Source: Alphaproteobacteria bacterium (GTDB taxonomy: Bacteria > Pseudomonadota > Alphaproteobacteria > Sphingomonadales > Sphingomonadaceae). From it: a stretch of DNA of 64,000 nucleotides. The position numbers and the translations under genes were made by a program. Shown one piece after another: positions 9,453 to 19,607 of the stretch (its first letter is position 1; each line of letters begins with the position of its first letter). The DNA lies in contig JAUIFP010000003.1 in assembly GCA_030430365.1 (NCBI GenBank), positions 1-64,000 on the forward strand, read 5' to 3'. The notes beneath the pieces were generated by a model, which saw nothing but the letters and a program-made list of their open reading frames with translations, was not told where the DNA came from and ran no database searches.

Positions 9453-10559
9453 TTGGCTCGCTTCGAGCTGCTGGTCGGATCGGGCGAATTCTGGTCGCGC
9501 GCTGCACAAGATATTGCGGCTGCGAAACGGCGCGTGCTCGTCCAAGCAATGACGTTCGAAGGCGATGCCGCCGGAAAGGCGGTCGCGCAGGCAATCGGCG
9601 CGAGCAAGGCGCTGGACCGGCGTGTGTTGGTTGACGATTATTCCCGTCACGTAATCAACGACACCTTTCTGCTTTTCTCGCGTGATCCGAAACTGGTTTC
9701 GGAAGCTTCGGCGACGTGGGCCATGTTCGATGAACTGCGGCAAAACGGCGCCGATATACGGGTAACCAATCCGATCGGGGGAAATCCGTTCCGTTATCCG
9801 GCACGCAACCATAAGAAATTGCTGATTATGGACAATGCGGTGTGGCTTGGCGGCATCAACTTTTCCGACCATAATTTCGAATGGCACGACATGATGCTGC
9901 GGATCGAAGACGGCGCGGTTGCCGATTGGCTTGCCACGCATTTCGAAGCGGACTGGCAGGGCGACCCGGGATTCGCCTGCCGGGATTTCGGGCCGGATCT
10001 GCAGATCATGAGTTTTGACGGGGCAACCAATGTCACGCAATCGCATGGCTTGCTGGCCTATTTTGCCGAGGCGAAACATTCGATCGAAGTGCTTTCGGCC
10101 TATCCCACCATGCCTTTCACCGAAGCGATGGCCCGTGCGGCGGCTCGCGGGGTCGAAGTGACGATTCACACGCCGCGGCCAAACAACAAGCCGATCGTCC
10201 GCGATTATCTGCTGGGTTTCGCACCGCAGGCCGGGATCAAGCTGTCGATGATCGATCGGATGACTCATGTGAAGGCGGCGCTGATCGATGGCGAGACCAT
10301 GCTTGCCGGGTCCAGCAATTTCGATTTCGTCAGCTACAGGCTCAACAGCGAATATATCGCGGTATTGCGGGACAAGGCCCTGATTGCGGATGTGGAAGAG
10401 CGCCTGCTCGCTCCGGCCAGGGCGGAAGGGCAACCGCCCAGACAAGACGAACGGCACGGCTGGGCTCCGTTCAAGGCGAAAGTGACGCTGAAGGCTGCCG
10501 ACATGGCGCTGCGGCTTATCCGGCCGGGCAAGCGCGTCGGGGAATGGCAAAGACCTTAG
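9453..10559 (+). CDS. Phospholipase D-family (cardiolipin synthase-like) protein
   Basis: A 368-residue protein with two HKD motifs: HKKLLIMD in the middle followed by GGINFSDHN, and HVKAALID near the C-terminus followed by AGSSNFD. This is the catalytic signature of the PLD superfamily, which includes cardiolipin synthases and phosphatidyltransferases. No N-terminal membrane helices are seen, unlike ClsA. The probable start is the TTG at 9453, eight bases after AAGGAG (9439-9444); the TTG at 9447 is too close to it. Substrate unknown. It converges on the PEPC-like gene. Confidence 0.85.
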   Translation: MARFELLVGSGEFWSRAAQDIAAAKRRVLVQAMTFEGDAAGKAVAQAIGASKALDRRVLVDDYSRHVINDTFLLFSRDPKLVSEASATWAMFDELRQNGADIRVTNPIGGNPFRYPARNHKKLLIMDNAVWLGGINFSDHNFEWHDMMLRIEDGAVADWLATHFEADWQGDPGFACRDFGPDLQIMSFDGATNVTQSHGLLAYFAEAKHSIEVLSAYPTMPFTEAMARAAARGVEVTIHTPRPNNKPIVRDYLLGFAPQAGIKLSMIDRMTHVKAALIDGETMLAGSSNFDFVSYRLNSEYIAVLRDKALIADVEERLLAPARAEGQPPRQDERHGWAPFKAKVTLKAADMALRLIRPGKRVGEWQRP

Positions 10560-10571
10560 CGCGCGCCTCGA

Positions 10572-13358
10572 TCAGCCATGGGCACCGAAATGGTTGGCGA
10601 TGGCAGTCGTAATCCGGAGCGAGAGTTTATGAGCACGCTCGATCGGATCGACGAAGTCTCTCTGGATCGCTTCGTAACCTTCGCCTGAACCTTCCGGATA
10701 GTCGGTCGGCTCGTCGACGGCGAAGTCCTCGATCTTCGGGAAGCTGGTCGGGAATGCGCGCCGCAGCTGCGCCAGCGCATCGTCGACCCTGAGCGTGAAG
10801 ACCATTTCCAGCACGTCGTCGCGGCTGATGTCGTTGGCGCGGCTGAAGGCCGGAACCGAAACGGCGCAAATGAACATGTGCTGGAACAGCGCCAGCCGCA
10901 GCGCCTGAAGCACGCCGATCGAGCGGCGAACATGTTCCCGATCGGGCAGGGGGCTGTCATCCGGGATCAGGTCCAGCAGGCGGTGCAGTTTCAGGGCATC
11001 GACCCGGAGGCGTGATGCCAGGCGGCGGAACACTCCGGTGCGGTCATCCTTGATCAGATACTCCGCCAGCGCTTCGCAGGCGTCCGAGAGGTGCCTTTCG
11101 GTACCGCGATAGGGGCGGCTCGCCCAATAGGCCGAGTTGAACAGTTCGCCATAAGCGGCAACGGTCTTCACGCTGGCCAGCGCGTTGGCTGCACGGGCGA
11201 GGCGGATCAGCTGCTTGCCCCTGTCGCTGTCCCGCAGCAGTGCGGCCAGATCTTCGTAAACGCCGTCGGCGGCGGTGCCGATCCCGCAGATCACGTTCAC
11301 GGGGTAGCCGAGCTGTTGCAGAATCGCATTATGCGGAATCGCGCGGATCTGCCTCAGGCTCATTTCGCGGTCTGCCGAAAGATCCGATTGCCGGCGTGAA
11401 ACCCGGCTGCCCGTGACATTGAGCATGCCCAGGCCGAACGCCGTAATGGCGCGGGAATAGGTCCGGCTTTCCAGGTGCTGGTGCTGGTGATCGCGAATGG
11501 CGCGGTAGAAATCCAGGCTCAGATCGGTGCGGCGGTAGAACAGGTCGGTCGGCGCATTGGGATCGGTGTCGGAAGGCTTGATCTCGGCAATGCGCGTGAG
11601 CGTGGCCAATGCCAGTTCGAGAGAACCGAAAAACAGGTAGCCGTCGCCGCCCTGGAAGCTCACTTCGGGTTCCAGCGTGATGCCTGCCCGGACGAAGCGC
11701 CTGCGCGCCCAGGGTGAAAGCGGCCAGGCGAGCCGGTCTTCGAATGAATCGGGGTGGGCGCCGCGGCCCATGCTTTCGCCATGCGTATCGAAAATCAGCG
11801 CGGCGACATCGGTTAGCCCGTTATCGACCATTGCCTGCGCGAGCCGGCCCTGGAGGCGTTCGATCGCCAGGCTGGCAGGAATTTGGCCGACGAACCGTCC
11901 CGCGTCGGAAAACCCGGTCTGTATCGCTACCCGGCCACGCTTGCGCACATAGGTCTGGTAAGGTTCTTCCGCCAGCAAAGCGTCGAGGAAGCGCCCGCCA
12001 TGCTCCAACGCGCTCTCGGTTTCGAATAGCGGGGAGACGTCCACCTTCTCTTCGATCCCGAACAGTTTCGAGAAATAGAGCGCGGCCAAAATCGTTGAAG
12101 GCTGTTCGCATTCCGCAATCAGCATCCGGATCGGCGCGTCGGCATCGATGTGATGCAGGATCTGCGCCATCGCCAAGAATTGCCGGATCGCGGTGCTGCT
12201 TTCGATCGCGAGAGCGGCGAAATTGGAGCGATGGGCTTTCACTTCGTCCAGCTTCTCGCGCAGGCGAACCAGCGCGCCCCGGCTCGAAAGATCGAGCTCG
12301 CCGGCCGGGTCGATCACGCGGCGAATGGCGTTGTGGAGCTGGCTGGAATTCACCCGGAAATGGATCCAGCCTGCGCCGAGCCCGTCGGCCCGCATGGCCG
12401 CGGCCAAGGTCTTGAGCTCGATCGCGTGTTTCGTATCGGCTCCCCTTGCTTCCTCTTCCAGCGTTTCGATCATGGGGGCGAGCGAGAGCAGCTTGTCCGG
12501 ATCGTCCGCAGTCAGCCGATTGGCCGCGGCAGACAGCTTGTCCGGATCGGTCAGATCGTCGGCGAAATCTTCCGCGCGGTCTTTGGAGTATGCAGTGGCT
12601 GCGCGCAGCTTTTCCAGCAACGGATGGGCCGGGTCGATGGCTTCCAGCGAGGCGCAATAGCGTTCGAGACGAGCGGCCTTTTCTGCCAGCCGGAAACCGA
12701 TCGAATCGTACCATTTGATGTCGGTTCGGCCGTCCATGTCGTAGCCAACCCAGCTTGCGAAGCGGAACGGCAGCGGTTGCAGGTCATGCCATTCTTCCGG
12801 CCAGCGCTCGCTCGCCTGTTCGAGCAGCACGGTCACGAGCCGGTCGCGCGCATCGGCGCCGTGGGCGATCGCATCGAGTGCCCGGGCATGTTCGAAGTCG
12901 AGAGTGATATCCGGCCTGTCGCTCGGGGCGCTGCAGGCCGAATCATCGATGTCGCCATCCTGCGAGGCAGCGGAGACCACCGCGTCGGTCTGAGCGGGAG
13001 AAAGGAGGAAAGTGGGATGTGCGGTGAACACGCAGTGCAATTGCGGCCTTTCCCAGCGGGCGCGGAATTCCGCGAAATCGTCCGTGCTGTCTGCCAGCGC
13101 CTGCGAAAACATATCATGGTTGGCCTGGATGCCGACCGGCTCGACCAGCCGGCGCAGGCGCCGTGCGCGGCTTTGCAGGGCATCGCATTCGAGCTCGGCA
13201 ATAATGCCCTCGATCATGTCCAGCGACAGCTCGCCGCCTTCGATTTCCCGCGAAAGTTCGAGCGAAAGCTGGAAGGCGGGATTGAACAGCGGCGTTTCAT
13301 TGGTGCGCTCGCGCAAGGCTTCCAGGCGCGCGGACAAGTCGAAGACGCTCTTCATCAT
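10572..13358 (-). CDS. Phosphoenolpyruvate carboxylase-like protein
   Basis: A 928-residue protein with the overall length and N-terminal motif of PEP carboxylase (FTAHPTF, His114), the enzyme that makes oxaloacetate from PEP and bicarbonate. Other conserved blocks are changed. Where the family has FHGRGGxxGRGGxP this protein has FDTHGESMGRGAHP (residues 523-536), replacing the catalytic His and first Arg, and the GYSDSNKDGG block appears as GFSDAGRFVG. It may be a divergent carboxylase or a repurposed homologue. It is the last gene of the zwf-edd-glk-eda cluster, five bases after eda, with AAGGAGG inside the end of eda, so it is translationally coupled to it. The name rests mainly on fold-level similarity. 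Confidence 0.7.
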   Translation of the reverse strand: MMKSVFDLSARLEALRERTNETPLFNPAFQLSLELSREIEGGELSLDMIEGIIAELECDALQSRARRLRRLVEPVGIQANHDMFSQALADSTDDFAEFRARWERPQLHCVFTAHPTFLLSPAQTDAVVSAASQDGDIDDSACSAPSDRPDITLDFEHARALDAIAHGADARDRLVTVLLEQASERWPEEWHDLQPLPFRFASWVGYDMDGRTDIKWYDSIGFRLAEKAARLERYCASLEAIDPAHPLLEKLRAATAYSKDRAEDFADDLTDPDKLSAAANRLTADDPDKLLSLAPMIETLEEEARGADTKHAIELKTLAAAMRADGLGAGWIHFRVNSSQLHNAIRRVIDPAGELDLSSRGALVRLREKLDEVKAHRSNFAALAIESSTAIRQFLAMAQILHHIDADAPIRMLIAECEQPSTILAALYFSKLFGIEEKVDVSPLFETESALEHGGRFLDALLAEEPYQTYVRKRGRVAIQTGFSDAGRFVGQIPASLAIERLQGRLAQAMVDNGLTDVAALIFDTHGESMGRGAHPDSFEDRLAWPLSPWARRRFVRAGITLEPEVSFQGGDGYLFFGSLELALATLTRIAEIKPSDTDPNAPTDLFYRRTDLSLDFYRAIRDHQHQHLESRTYSRAITAFGLGMLNVTGSRVSRRQSDLSADREMSLRQIRAIPHNAILQQLGYPVNVICGIGTAADGVYEDLAALLRDSDRGKQLIRLARAANALASVKTVAAYGELFNSAYWASRPYRGTERHLSDACEALAEYLIKDDRTGVFRRLASRLRVDALKLHRLLDLIPDDSPLPDREHVRRSIGVLQALRLALFQHMFICAVSVPAFSRANDISRDDVLEMVFTLRVDDALAQLRRAFPTSFPKIEDFAVDEPTDYPEGSGEGYEAIQRDFVDPIERAHKLSLRITTAIANHFGAHG

Positions 13359-13363
13359 TCGTT

Positions 13364-13981
13364 CTAAACCTCCTTGAGAGCGCTTGCCTCGCGGGCGGCC
13401 TGCGCAATCTTGTCAAAATTCATCGGCCCCTTGGGCACAAGCCAGCTGCCGCCAACGCACAGCACGGGATCGAGGGCGAGCCAGTCCGGCGCAGTGTCTT
13501 GCGAGATCCCGCCTGTCGGGCAGAAACGGCATTGCCCGAAGGGCCCTGCAAGCGCCTTGAGTGCCGGAATTCCGCCGGCGGCCATCGCCGGAAAGAACTT
13601 GAAATGCGTAAGGCCCAGATCGAGCCCGCGCATGATGTCCCCAGCCGTCGCAATGCCGGGAAGCAGAGGGACGCCGGCTTCGATCACGTGTTTGCCCAGC
13701 TTCTCGGTCAGCCCCGGGGAGACGATGAATTCGCTTCCCGCTTCGACCGCCGCATCGAATTCCTGCGGGTCGGTGACGGTCCCTGCACCGACGATCGCGC
13801 CAGGCACCTGCTTCATTTCGCGGATTACATCGAGCGCGGCGGATGTGCGCAATGTCACTTCGAGCACTTTCAGCCCGCCCGATACGAGCGCCTCGGCCAG
13901 CGGTGCGGCCTGGCTTGCATCTTCGACGACCAGCACCGGGATCACCGGCGCGGCAAGCATAATCGGTTCAATGGATTTCAT
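13364..13981 (-). CDS. eda: KDPG aldolase
   Basis: Splits 2-keto-3-deoxy-6-phosphogluconate into pyruvate and glyceraldehyde-3-phosphate, the last step of the Entner-Doudoroff pathway. It has 205 residues, the normal length. The Schiff-base Lys128 lies in HFKFFPA and the catalytic Glu41 in EVTLR; PTGGIS and CVGGSW form the phosphate-binding part of the barrel. The start ATG overlaps the glk stop by four bases, and the PEPC-like gene follows directly, so the genes are cotranscribed. Confidence 0.96.
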   Translation of the reverse strand: MKSIEPIMLAAPVIPVLVVEDASQAAPLAEALVSGGLKVLEVTLRTSAALDVIREMKQVPGAIVGAGTVTDPQEFDAAVEAGSEFIVSPGLTEKLGKHVIEAGVPLLPGIATAGDIMRGLDLGLTHFKFFPAMAAGGIPALKALAGPFGQCRFCPTGGISQDTAPDWLALDPVLCVGGSWLVPKGPMNFDKIAQAAREASALKEV

Positions 13982-14958
13982 TCTTGGCGATCTCCAAGGT
14001 GTTCCTGCGCGAAGGCCGCCACGGCGCCGAACAGGCCGGGTTGCGGATGCACAATGAGCTTTACGGGCATGGCCGCCATCATCGATTCATAGCGGCCCTT
14101 GAAGCGGAAGCGCTCTGCAAAGCCGGACTTGGGTAGCAGGTCCCGCAGGCGGTATCCAAGGCCGCCTGCAATCACAACGGCGCTGGCGCCATGGGCCAGG
14201 GCATAATCGCCCGCCGTGCTGCCGAGCGACTGGCAAAAGCGATCGACTGCCGCGATGGCAAGGCCGTCCTCGCCGTTCATCCCACGCTCCCAGATGGCGC
14301 GATCGTCCAATTCCTCCACGCTTCGTTTTTCTACCGCTGCAAGCGCGTGGTAGATTTCCACGATCCCCGGGCCGGATACGACCCTTTCGGTGGAAACCCG
14401 GCGCTGGCGTTCGCGCAGACGCGCCAGGATGATGTCGTCGATATGGTCGACCGGTGCGAAATCGGTATGCGCGCCCTCGGTCGCCTGAATGTGGTACCCG
14501 CCTTCGAAGCGGTGGAAATGCGCGATGCCAAGGCCGGTGCCCGGCCCCAATACTGTAACCGTACCATAATCGGGCATGGGCAGCTCGGGGCCGGTCAAAT
14601 GGACCAGCTCTTCGCTGGGCGCCTGCGCGACGGCATGGGCGACTGCGCCGAAATCGTTGAGTACGGTCACCTGCTCGAGGCCAAGCTGCTCGTCGAGCGC
14701 TCCGGTATGCAAGATCCAGCTATTGTTGGTCATGCGCACGGTTTCGCCGGTCACCGGCCCGGCAATGGCAATCGCGGCCGCCTTGGGCGTCGTCCCGCCT
14801 GCAATCCGGGCGAAATCGTCCCATGCGTTCTTCAGGCTGGCATAGTCGCTGGTTTTGAGCGTCGTGAGTTCGCCAAGTTCGATGCTGCCTTCGGGCGTGA
14901 CTTTGGCCGGGGCAAAACGCGCATGGGTGCCGCCTACGTCGACCGCGATCAGTTCCAC
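13978..14958 (-). CDS. glk: Glucokinase
   Basis: Phosphorylates glucose with ATP to glucose-6-phosphate. It has 326 residues of the Glk (PF02685-type) family rather than ROK: VDVGGTHARFA at residues 7-17 binds ATP phosphate, LNDFGAVA carries the catalytic Asp, and GPGTGLGIA is the second glycine loop. It overlaps edd by one base and eda by four. Its place between edd and eda shows that the cluster handles free glucose. Confidence 0.95.
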   Translation of the reverse strand: MELIAVDVGGTHARFAPAKVTPEGSIELGELTTLKTSDYASLKNAWDDFARIAGGTTPKAAAIAIAGPVTGETVRMTNNSWILHTGALDEQLGLEQVTVLNDFGAVAHAVAQAPSEELVHLTGPELPMPDYGTVTVLGPGTGLGIAHFHRFEGGYHIQATEGAHTDFAPVDHIDDIILARLRERQRRVSTERVVSGPGIVEIYHALAAVEKRSVEELDDRAIWERGMNGEDGLAIAAVDRFCQSLGSTAGDYALAHGASAVVIAGGLGYRLRDLLPKSGFAERFRFKGRYESMMAAMPVKLIVHPQPGLFGAVAAFAQEHLGDRQE

Positions 14959-16784
14959 TACATGGCCCCCAAGGCCAGCATGGAGGAACCGCCCTGTTCG
15001 GCGCCGTCGGCATTGGCCCGGAACATGGCGAAGAGCTCTCTTCCCATGCCCATTTCAGGGGGCGGAGCAGGGGCCGGATCGCGTGTGGAGAGGTCCGCGC
15101 TGGTCGACAAGGTGCCGTCTTCCGCGGAAAGGCGCACCATGTCGCCGTCTTGCAGGTAGGCCAGTGGACCGGGCTTGCCGGTTGCAGTCGCCAGCGCTTC
15201 GGGCGTGACATGGATCGCCGCCGGGACCTTGCCGCTGGCCCCAGACATGCGCCCGTCGGTAACGAGTGCGACGCGGTATCCGCGATCCTGCAAGACGCCC
15301 AGAGGCGGCGTGAGCTTATGAAGTTCGGGCATGCCATTGGCGCGCGGCCCCTGGAAGCGGACGACCACGATCACGTCGCGATCCAGCTCGCCGGCGGCAA
15401 AGGCCTTGGCCACGCTTTCCTGCGTATCGAACACGCGGCACGGCGCCTCGATCGTCCAGCGTTCCTGCTCCACGGCGCTGGTCTTGAAGGTCGCACGGCC
15501 CAGATTGCCCTGAACCAGCCGCATGCCGCCGTCGGCCTGGAATGGCGTGCTGGCCGGCCGCAGCATCTCGTCGTTCCCGCTGGGGCCTGTCGGGCGCCAG
15601 ACGAGCTTGTCGTCATCGAGGCCGGGCTCCTGCGCATAGGCGGAAAGATCGTCTCCCCCGACGGTCAGGATGTCCCGGTGAGCGAGGCCAGCTTCAAGCA
15701 ATTCGCCGATAACATAGCCCATGCCGCCCGCAGCGTGGAAATGGTTCACATCGCCCGATCCGTTGGGATAGACGCGCGCGATCAGCGGTATGGTGGCGGA
15801 AAGCTCCGACAGGTCTTCCCAGTCGATCTGGATGCCTGCTGCACGTGCCATGGCTGGCAGATGGATCGCGTGATTGGTCGATCCCCCGGTGGCGAGCAGG
15901 CCGATCGCGGCATTGACGATGGCCTTTTCGTCCACGCAGGCGGATAGTGGCCGGAAATCGTCCCCGTCCCTGGACATTGCGGCAAGGCGCTGCGTCGCTG
16001 CGCGGGTGAGCGCCTGGCGCAGAGGTGTGTTGGGCGTCACGAAGGCAGCGCCGGGCATGTGCAGCCCCATCATTTCCAGCATCATCTGGTTTGAATTGGC
16101 GGTACCGAAGAAGGTGCAGGTGCCGGGCGAATGGTAGCTGGCGCTTTCGCTTTCCAGCAACTCGGCGCGCGTCGCCTTGCCCTCGGCATAGAGCTGGCGG
16201 ACCTTCTGCTTTTCCTTGTTCGCAATGCCGGAAGGCATGGGGCCGGATGGCACAAAGACTGCAGGCAGATGGCCGAAGCGCAGCGCGCCGATCATCAGGC
16301 CGGGCACGATCTTGTCGCAAATGCCGAGCAGCGCCACGCCGTCATACATCGCGTGGCTCAGGCCCACGGCAGTGGAAAGGGCGATCACATCGCGCGAGAA
16401 CAGGGACAACTCCATCCCGCCCTGGCCCTGCGTAACCCCGTCGCACATGGCCGGGGTTCCGCCAGCCACCTGCGCAGTCGCACCGACTTCGCGGGCAAAG
16501 AGCTTCATTTGCTCTGGATACCGGCCATAGGGCTGATGGGCCGAAAGCATGTCGTTATAAGCGGTGACGATGGCCAGATTGGGTCCACGATTGGCCTTGA
16601 TCGCCTGCTGATCCTCCAGCGCGCCGGCAAAGGCGTGGGCCAGGTTGGAGCAGGAAAGGCTGTTGCGGTCGGGCTGGTTGTCCGCTTCGCGCTGCATGAG
16701 TTCCAGATAGCGTCCGCGCGTATCCTTCGATCTTTCGACGATCCGCTGCGTCACTTTGGCTATGGTGGGGTTGAGATCCGCCAT
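14958..16784 (-). CDS. edd: 6-phosphogluconate dehydratase
   Basis: Dehydrates 6-phosphogluconate to KDPG, the committed Entner-Doudoroff step. It has 608 residues, the usual length for the IlvD/Edd family. Iron-sulfur ligand cysteines are seen in [14 protein letters not shown] and [12 protein letters not shown]. The motif [16 protein letters not shown] near the C-terminus is characteristic of Edd. No clear Shine-Dalgarno sequence precedes the ATG. zwf lies 43 bases upstream and glk overlaps the stop by one base. Sensitive to oxygen through its Fe-S cluster, as known for the family. Confidence 0.96.
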   Translation of the reverse strand: MADLNPTIAKVTQRIVERSKDTRGRYLELMQREADNQPDRNSLSCSNLAHAFAGALEDQQAIKANRGPNLAIVTAYNDMLSAHQPYGRYPEQMKLFAREVGATAQVAGGTPAMCDGVTQGQGGMELSLFSRDVIALSTAVGLSHAMYDGVALLGICDKIVPGLMIGALRFGHLPAVFVPSGPMPSGIANKEKQKVRQLYAEGKATRAELLESESASYHSPGTCTFFGTANSNQMMLEMMGLHMPGAAFVTPNTPLRQALTRAATQRLAAMSRDGDDFRPLSACVDEKAIVNAAIGLLATGGSTNHAIHLPAMARAAGIQIDWEDLSELSATIPLIARVYPNGSGDVNHFHAAGGMGYVIGELLEAGLAHRDILTVGGDDLSAYAQEPGLDDDKLVWRPTGPSGNDEMLRPASTPFQADGGMRLVQGNLGRATFKTSAVEQERWTIEAPCRVFDTQESVAKAFAAGELDRDVIVVVRFQGPRANGMPELHKLTPPLGVLQDRGYRVALVTDGRMSGASGKVPAAIHVTPEALATATGKPGPLAYLQDGDMVRLSAEDGTLSTSADLSTRDPAPAPPPEMGMGRELFAMFRANADGAEQGGSSMLALGAM

Positions 16785-16827
16785 TATTTTGTCGCAATCT
16801 TGTTCATATTTAGTCGTATATACGTCA

Positions 16828-18261
16828 TCACTCGTGCCAGCTCACCCCGTCGCGTTCGGTCAGGGCAATCGCTGCGCTGGGCCCCGAGCTTCCGGCAGTG
16901 TAAGGCTTGGGCAGCAAGGCGTTCTCCGCCCAGCTTGCGCGAATGCGGTCCACCCAGTTCCACTGGGCCTCAACCTCGTCGCGCCGCACGAACAGGGTCT
17001 GGTCGCCTTCTATCAGATCCAGCAGCAGGCGTTCATAGGCGATGCGCTTGTGCGTGCCGGTGAAGGCGTCCGCCATGGCGATGTTGAGCGGCACCTTGCG
17101 CAGGCTGATACCGTCGCGGTCCAGGCCGGGCACCTTGGCCATCAGGGACAGGGTGATATTCTCTTCGGGCTGGATGCCGATCAGCAGGCTGTTGGGCTCG
17201 CTTCTCGTGCCGGTGAAGATCGAGTGGGGCACGGGGCGGAACTGCACCAGGATCTCGGTCGTGCGCTTATAGAGCCGCTTACCGGTGCGCAGGTAGAACG
17301 GCACGCCTTTCCAGCGCCAATTGTCGACATGGGCCTTGATCGCCACGAAGGTTTCCGTGTCGCTTTGTTTGCCCAGTTCATCGTCATAGCCCGGCACGGC
17401 CTGGCCGCCGATCGCACCGGCGCGGTATTGCCCGGTCACGGTTTCCCCCGCTGAGACCGCGCGCAGGGCGCGCAGAACCTTCACCTTCTCGTCGCGCACG
17501 GCAGTGGCATCGAAGCTGACAGGCGGTTCCATCGCGACCAGCGCCAGGAGCTGCAGCATGTGGTTCTGCACCATGTCGCGCAGGGCGCCGGCTTCGTCGT
17601 AAAAGCCCACGCGTCCTTCCAGGCCGACCGTCTCGGCCACGGTGATCTGCACATGGTCGATATGGGCCGCGTTCCACAGCGGTTCGAACATTACATTGCC
17701 GAAGCGCAGCGCCAGCAGGTTCTGAACCGTTTCCTTGCCCAGATAATGGTCGATCCTGAAGATCCGGTCTTCCGGGAAGGCTTCGGCCACCGCGTCGTTG
17801 ATGTCGCAGCTTGAATCGAGATCGATCCCGAGCGGCTTTTCGAGCCCGATCCGCGCCTTCTCCCCGGCCAAGCCGCTTTGCGCCAACCCGCTGATCGTTG
17901 GCTTGAACAGGCTCGGTGCGGTGGAAAGGAAGATTGCCAGCCCGTCATCATAGGCCCCGACTTCCTCGGCCAGCGCACCGAAGCCGCTCGGGTTGCTTGC
18001 ATCCAGCGGCTGATAGTGCAGGCGGTTGAGGAATTCGGCGACGCTGCCCCGGCGCTCGGCCGGCAGGTATTTCTCCAGCGCCTCGCGGGCGAAGTTGCGG
18101 TATTGATGCGTATCGTATTCGGAGCGCGCCGTGCAGATGATCCTGAGATCGGGATGCACCAGCTCATCCGCATCGAGCGCACATAATGATGGGAGCAGCA
18201 TGCGCTGCGCGAGGTCGCCCGTCGCGCCAAACAAAAGCAGCCGGTTCGCAGTGAAGCTCAT
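16828..18261 (-). CDS. zwf: Glucose-6-phosphate 1-dehydrogenase
   Basis: Oxidises glucose-6-phosphate to 6-phosphogluconolactone with NADP(+). It has 477 residues. The N-terminal GATGDLAQR is the dinucleotide-binding loop, RIDHYLGKE contains the catalytic His and substrate-binding Lys, and GKRL is present further on. It is first in the cluster zwf-edd-glk-eda-PEPC-like, preceded by AAGGGGA. No 6-phosphogluconolactonase (pgl) is in the cluster, so that step must be provided elsewhere or occur spontaneously. Confidence 0.96.
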   Translation of the reverse strand: MSFTANRLLLFGATGDLAQRMLLPSLCALDADELVHPDLRIICTARSEYDTHQYRNFAREALEKYLPAERRGSVAEFLNRLHYQPLDASNPSGFGALAEEVGAYDDGLAIFLSTAPSLFKPTISGLAQSGLAGEKARIGLEKPLGIDLDSSCDINDAVAEAFPEDRIFRIDHYLGKETVQNLLALRFGNVMFEPLWNAAHIDHVQITVAETVGLEGRVGFYDEAGALRDMVQNHMLQLLALVAMEPPVSFDATAVRDEKVKVLRALRAVSAGETVTGQYRAGAIGGQAVPGYDDELGKQSDTETFVAIKAHVDNWRWKGVPFYLRTGKRLYKRTTEILVQFRPVPHSIFTGTRSEPNSLLIGIQPEENITLSLMAKVPGLDRDGISLRKVPLNIAMADAFTGTHKRIAYERLLLDLIEGDQTLFVRRDEVEAQWNWVDRIRASWAENALLPKPYTAGSSGPSAAIALTERDGVSWHE

Positions 18262-18344
18262 CCCTGGGCGATCCCCTTCACGCTCCTTCGGCCTCCTGCC
18301 AATTGCTGCATTGCAACATGGCTAACAGGTTTGCAGCGGCTTGG

Positions 18345-19151
18345 CTAGCGTGCGTCGGCCCTGCGGCTGACGTTAATTTCCATGCCCGCGAATTGGCATT
18401 CGCCGAAGCTCGTCAGGAAGCTGGTATCGGCTGCGTCGCGGCCTACGCCGATCTTCACGACCTCGCCTGCTTCGGCCATCTGCGTGGCGTCGACAAGCTG
18501 CCATGTGCCGCCTTCGCCCTCCGGATTGGCCAGGAAGACTTCCGCCACGGCATGGAAATCCTGCGGAGTGACACCGGGCGCGTAGGCGCTGACATAGCGG
18601 GCAGGGATGCCGGAGGCGCGGGCAAGCGTAACCAGCACATGGGCATAGTCCCGGCAGATGCCGCGCCGTTCCACGAAACTGTCCAGCGCCGTGGTCGATT
18701 GGTTTGAAAATCCTGGTTCGTATTTGAAGTTCTCGGCGATCCAGTCCCGGATGGCCTCTATCCTTGCGCCGCCTTCCGTGCCTTCAAACGTGTCCGTGAC
18801 GAAGCTGAGGAAGCGCTGTGCAGGGCAATAGAGCGAAGAAAGCAGATATTGCACCGCTTCGCCTGGCATCTGATGCAGGTCCAGCTTTTGGAGCGATCCA
18901 AGCGGAGGCAGGCTGCGATTGATGTCCACACTGGCCGAATAGGACACATCGAATGCGCCGCTCGCATGGATCCAGATGCGTTCCCCGATGTCGTCCTGCG
19001 CAGAAACGCGCACGCAATCGTCACCGCAGCCGAGGTTCGTCTGCGCGTTCAGAACCGTCTGCTCGGGAATGGCGGCAGCTTCGAATTGCAGCAGCACGTC
19101 GACCGGTTGAGGAAGCGTGAAGGAGAAGCGGGTGCTAACGTCGATTGTCAT
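18345..19151 (-). CDS. Transglutaminase-like cysteine peptidase family protein
   Basis: A 268-residue protein with an N-terminal beta domain (TIDVSTRFSFTLPQP) and a transglutaminase-like core. The catalytic triad is visible as Cys in ERRGICRDYAHV, His in QDFHAVAEVFL and Asp in WQLVDAT. Such bacterial proteins are usually predicted amidases or peptidases; the substrate is unknown. I chose the ATG at 19151 because MTIDVSTRF matches the usual family N-terminus; ATGs at 19160 and 19169 are also in frame and none has a good ribosome binding site. No signal peptide is seen. It follows yjbQ on the same strand. Confidence 0.82.
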   Translation of the reverse strand: MTIDVSTRFSFTLPQPVDVLLQFEAAAIPEQTVLNAQTNLGCGDDCVRVSAQDDIGERIWIHASGAFDVSYSASVDINRSLPPLGSLQKLDLHQMPGEAVQYLLSSLYCPAQRFLSFVTDTFEGTEGGARIEAIRDWIAENFKYEPGFSNQSTTALDSFVERRGICRDYAHVLVTLARASGIPARYVSAYAPGVTPQDFHAVAEVFLANPEGEGGTWQLVDATQMAEAGEVVKIGVGRDAADTSFLTSFGECQFAGMEINVSRRADAR

Positions 19152-19187
19152 ATGCCGCATGGAACGCATGGCGGTGGGGAATGTTTC

Positions 19188-19607
19188 TCATTCTCCGATA
19201 ACATGCAGAACAATTTTGCGGTGGTGTGGCGCGCGGCGATGTTCGGCAAGGAAAATGCCCTGCCATGTCCCCAAGGTCATGCGCCCGTTTGCCACTGGCA
19301 GGGACATGCTCACGCCGGTCAGTGCGGATTTGAGGTGAGCGGGCATATCGTCCGGACCTTCGGCGTCGTGGCGGTAGTGGCCGCCTTCGGGGGCCATTCT
19401 GGAAAGCCACTCTTCCATGTCCCGCCAGACCGCGGCCGAAGCATTTTCCGTGATCATGATCGACGCGGATGTGTGCCTGCAATGCACCGTCAGCAGGCCC
19501 GTCTCGATGCCTGTTCCTTCCAGCCATGCAACAATGTCATCGGTGATTTCGGTCAGGCCCTGGCCGCTTGTGCTAAATTCCAGTTCGGTCAGCGCCTGGC
19601 GCATCAT
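19188..19607 (-). CDS. YjbQ/UPF0047 family protein
   Basis: A 139-residue single-domain protein. [14 protein letters not shown] and [12 protein letters not shown] are the defining UPF0047/YjbQ motifs, with conserved histidines likely to bind metal. The family has been linked to a side thiamine-phosphate synthase activity, but its normal role is uncertain. The ATG overlaps the rimO stop by four bases, so it is translated together with rimO. Confidence 0.88.
   Translation of the reverse strand: MMRQALTELEFSTSGQGLTEITDDIVAWLEGTGIETGLLTVHCRHTSASIMITENASAAVWRDMEEWLSRMAPEGGHYRHDAEGPDDMPAHLKSALTGVSMSLPVANGRMTLGTWQGIFLAEHRRAPHHRKIVLHVIGE

Noticed and set aside
12150-13367. A 405-codon open frame on the plus strand
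   Set aside because: Antisense to the PEPC-like gene, which has family motifs and coupling to eda; no recognisable product.
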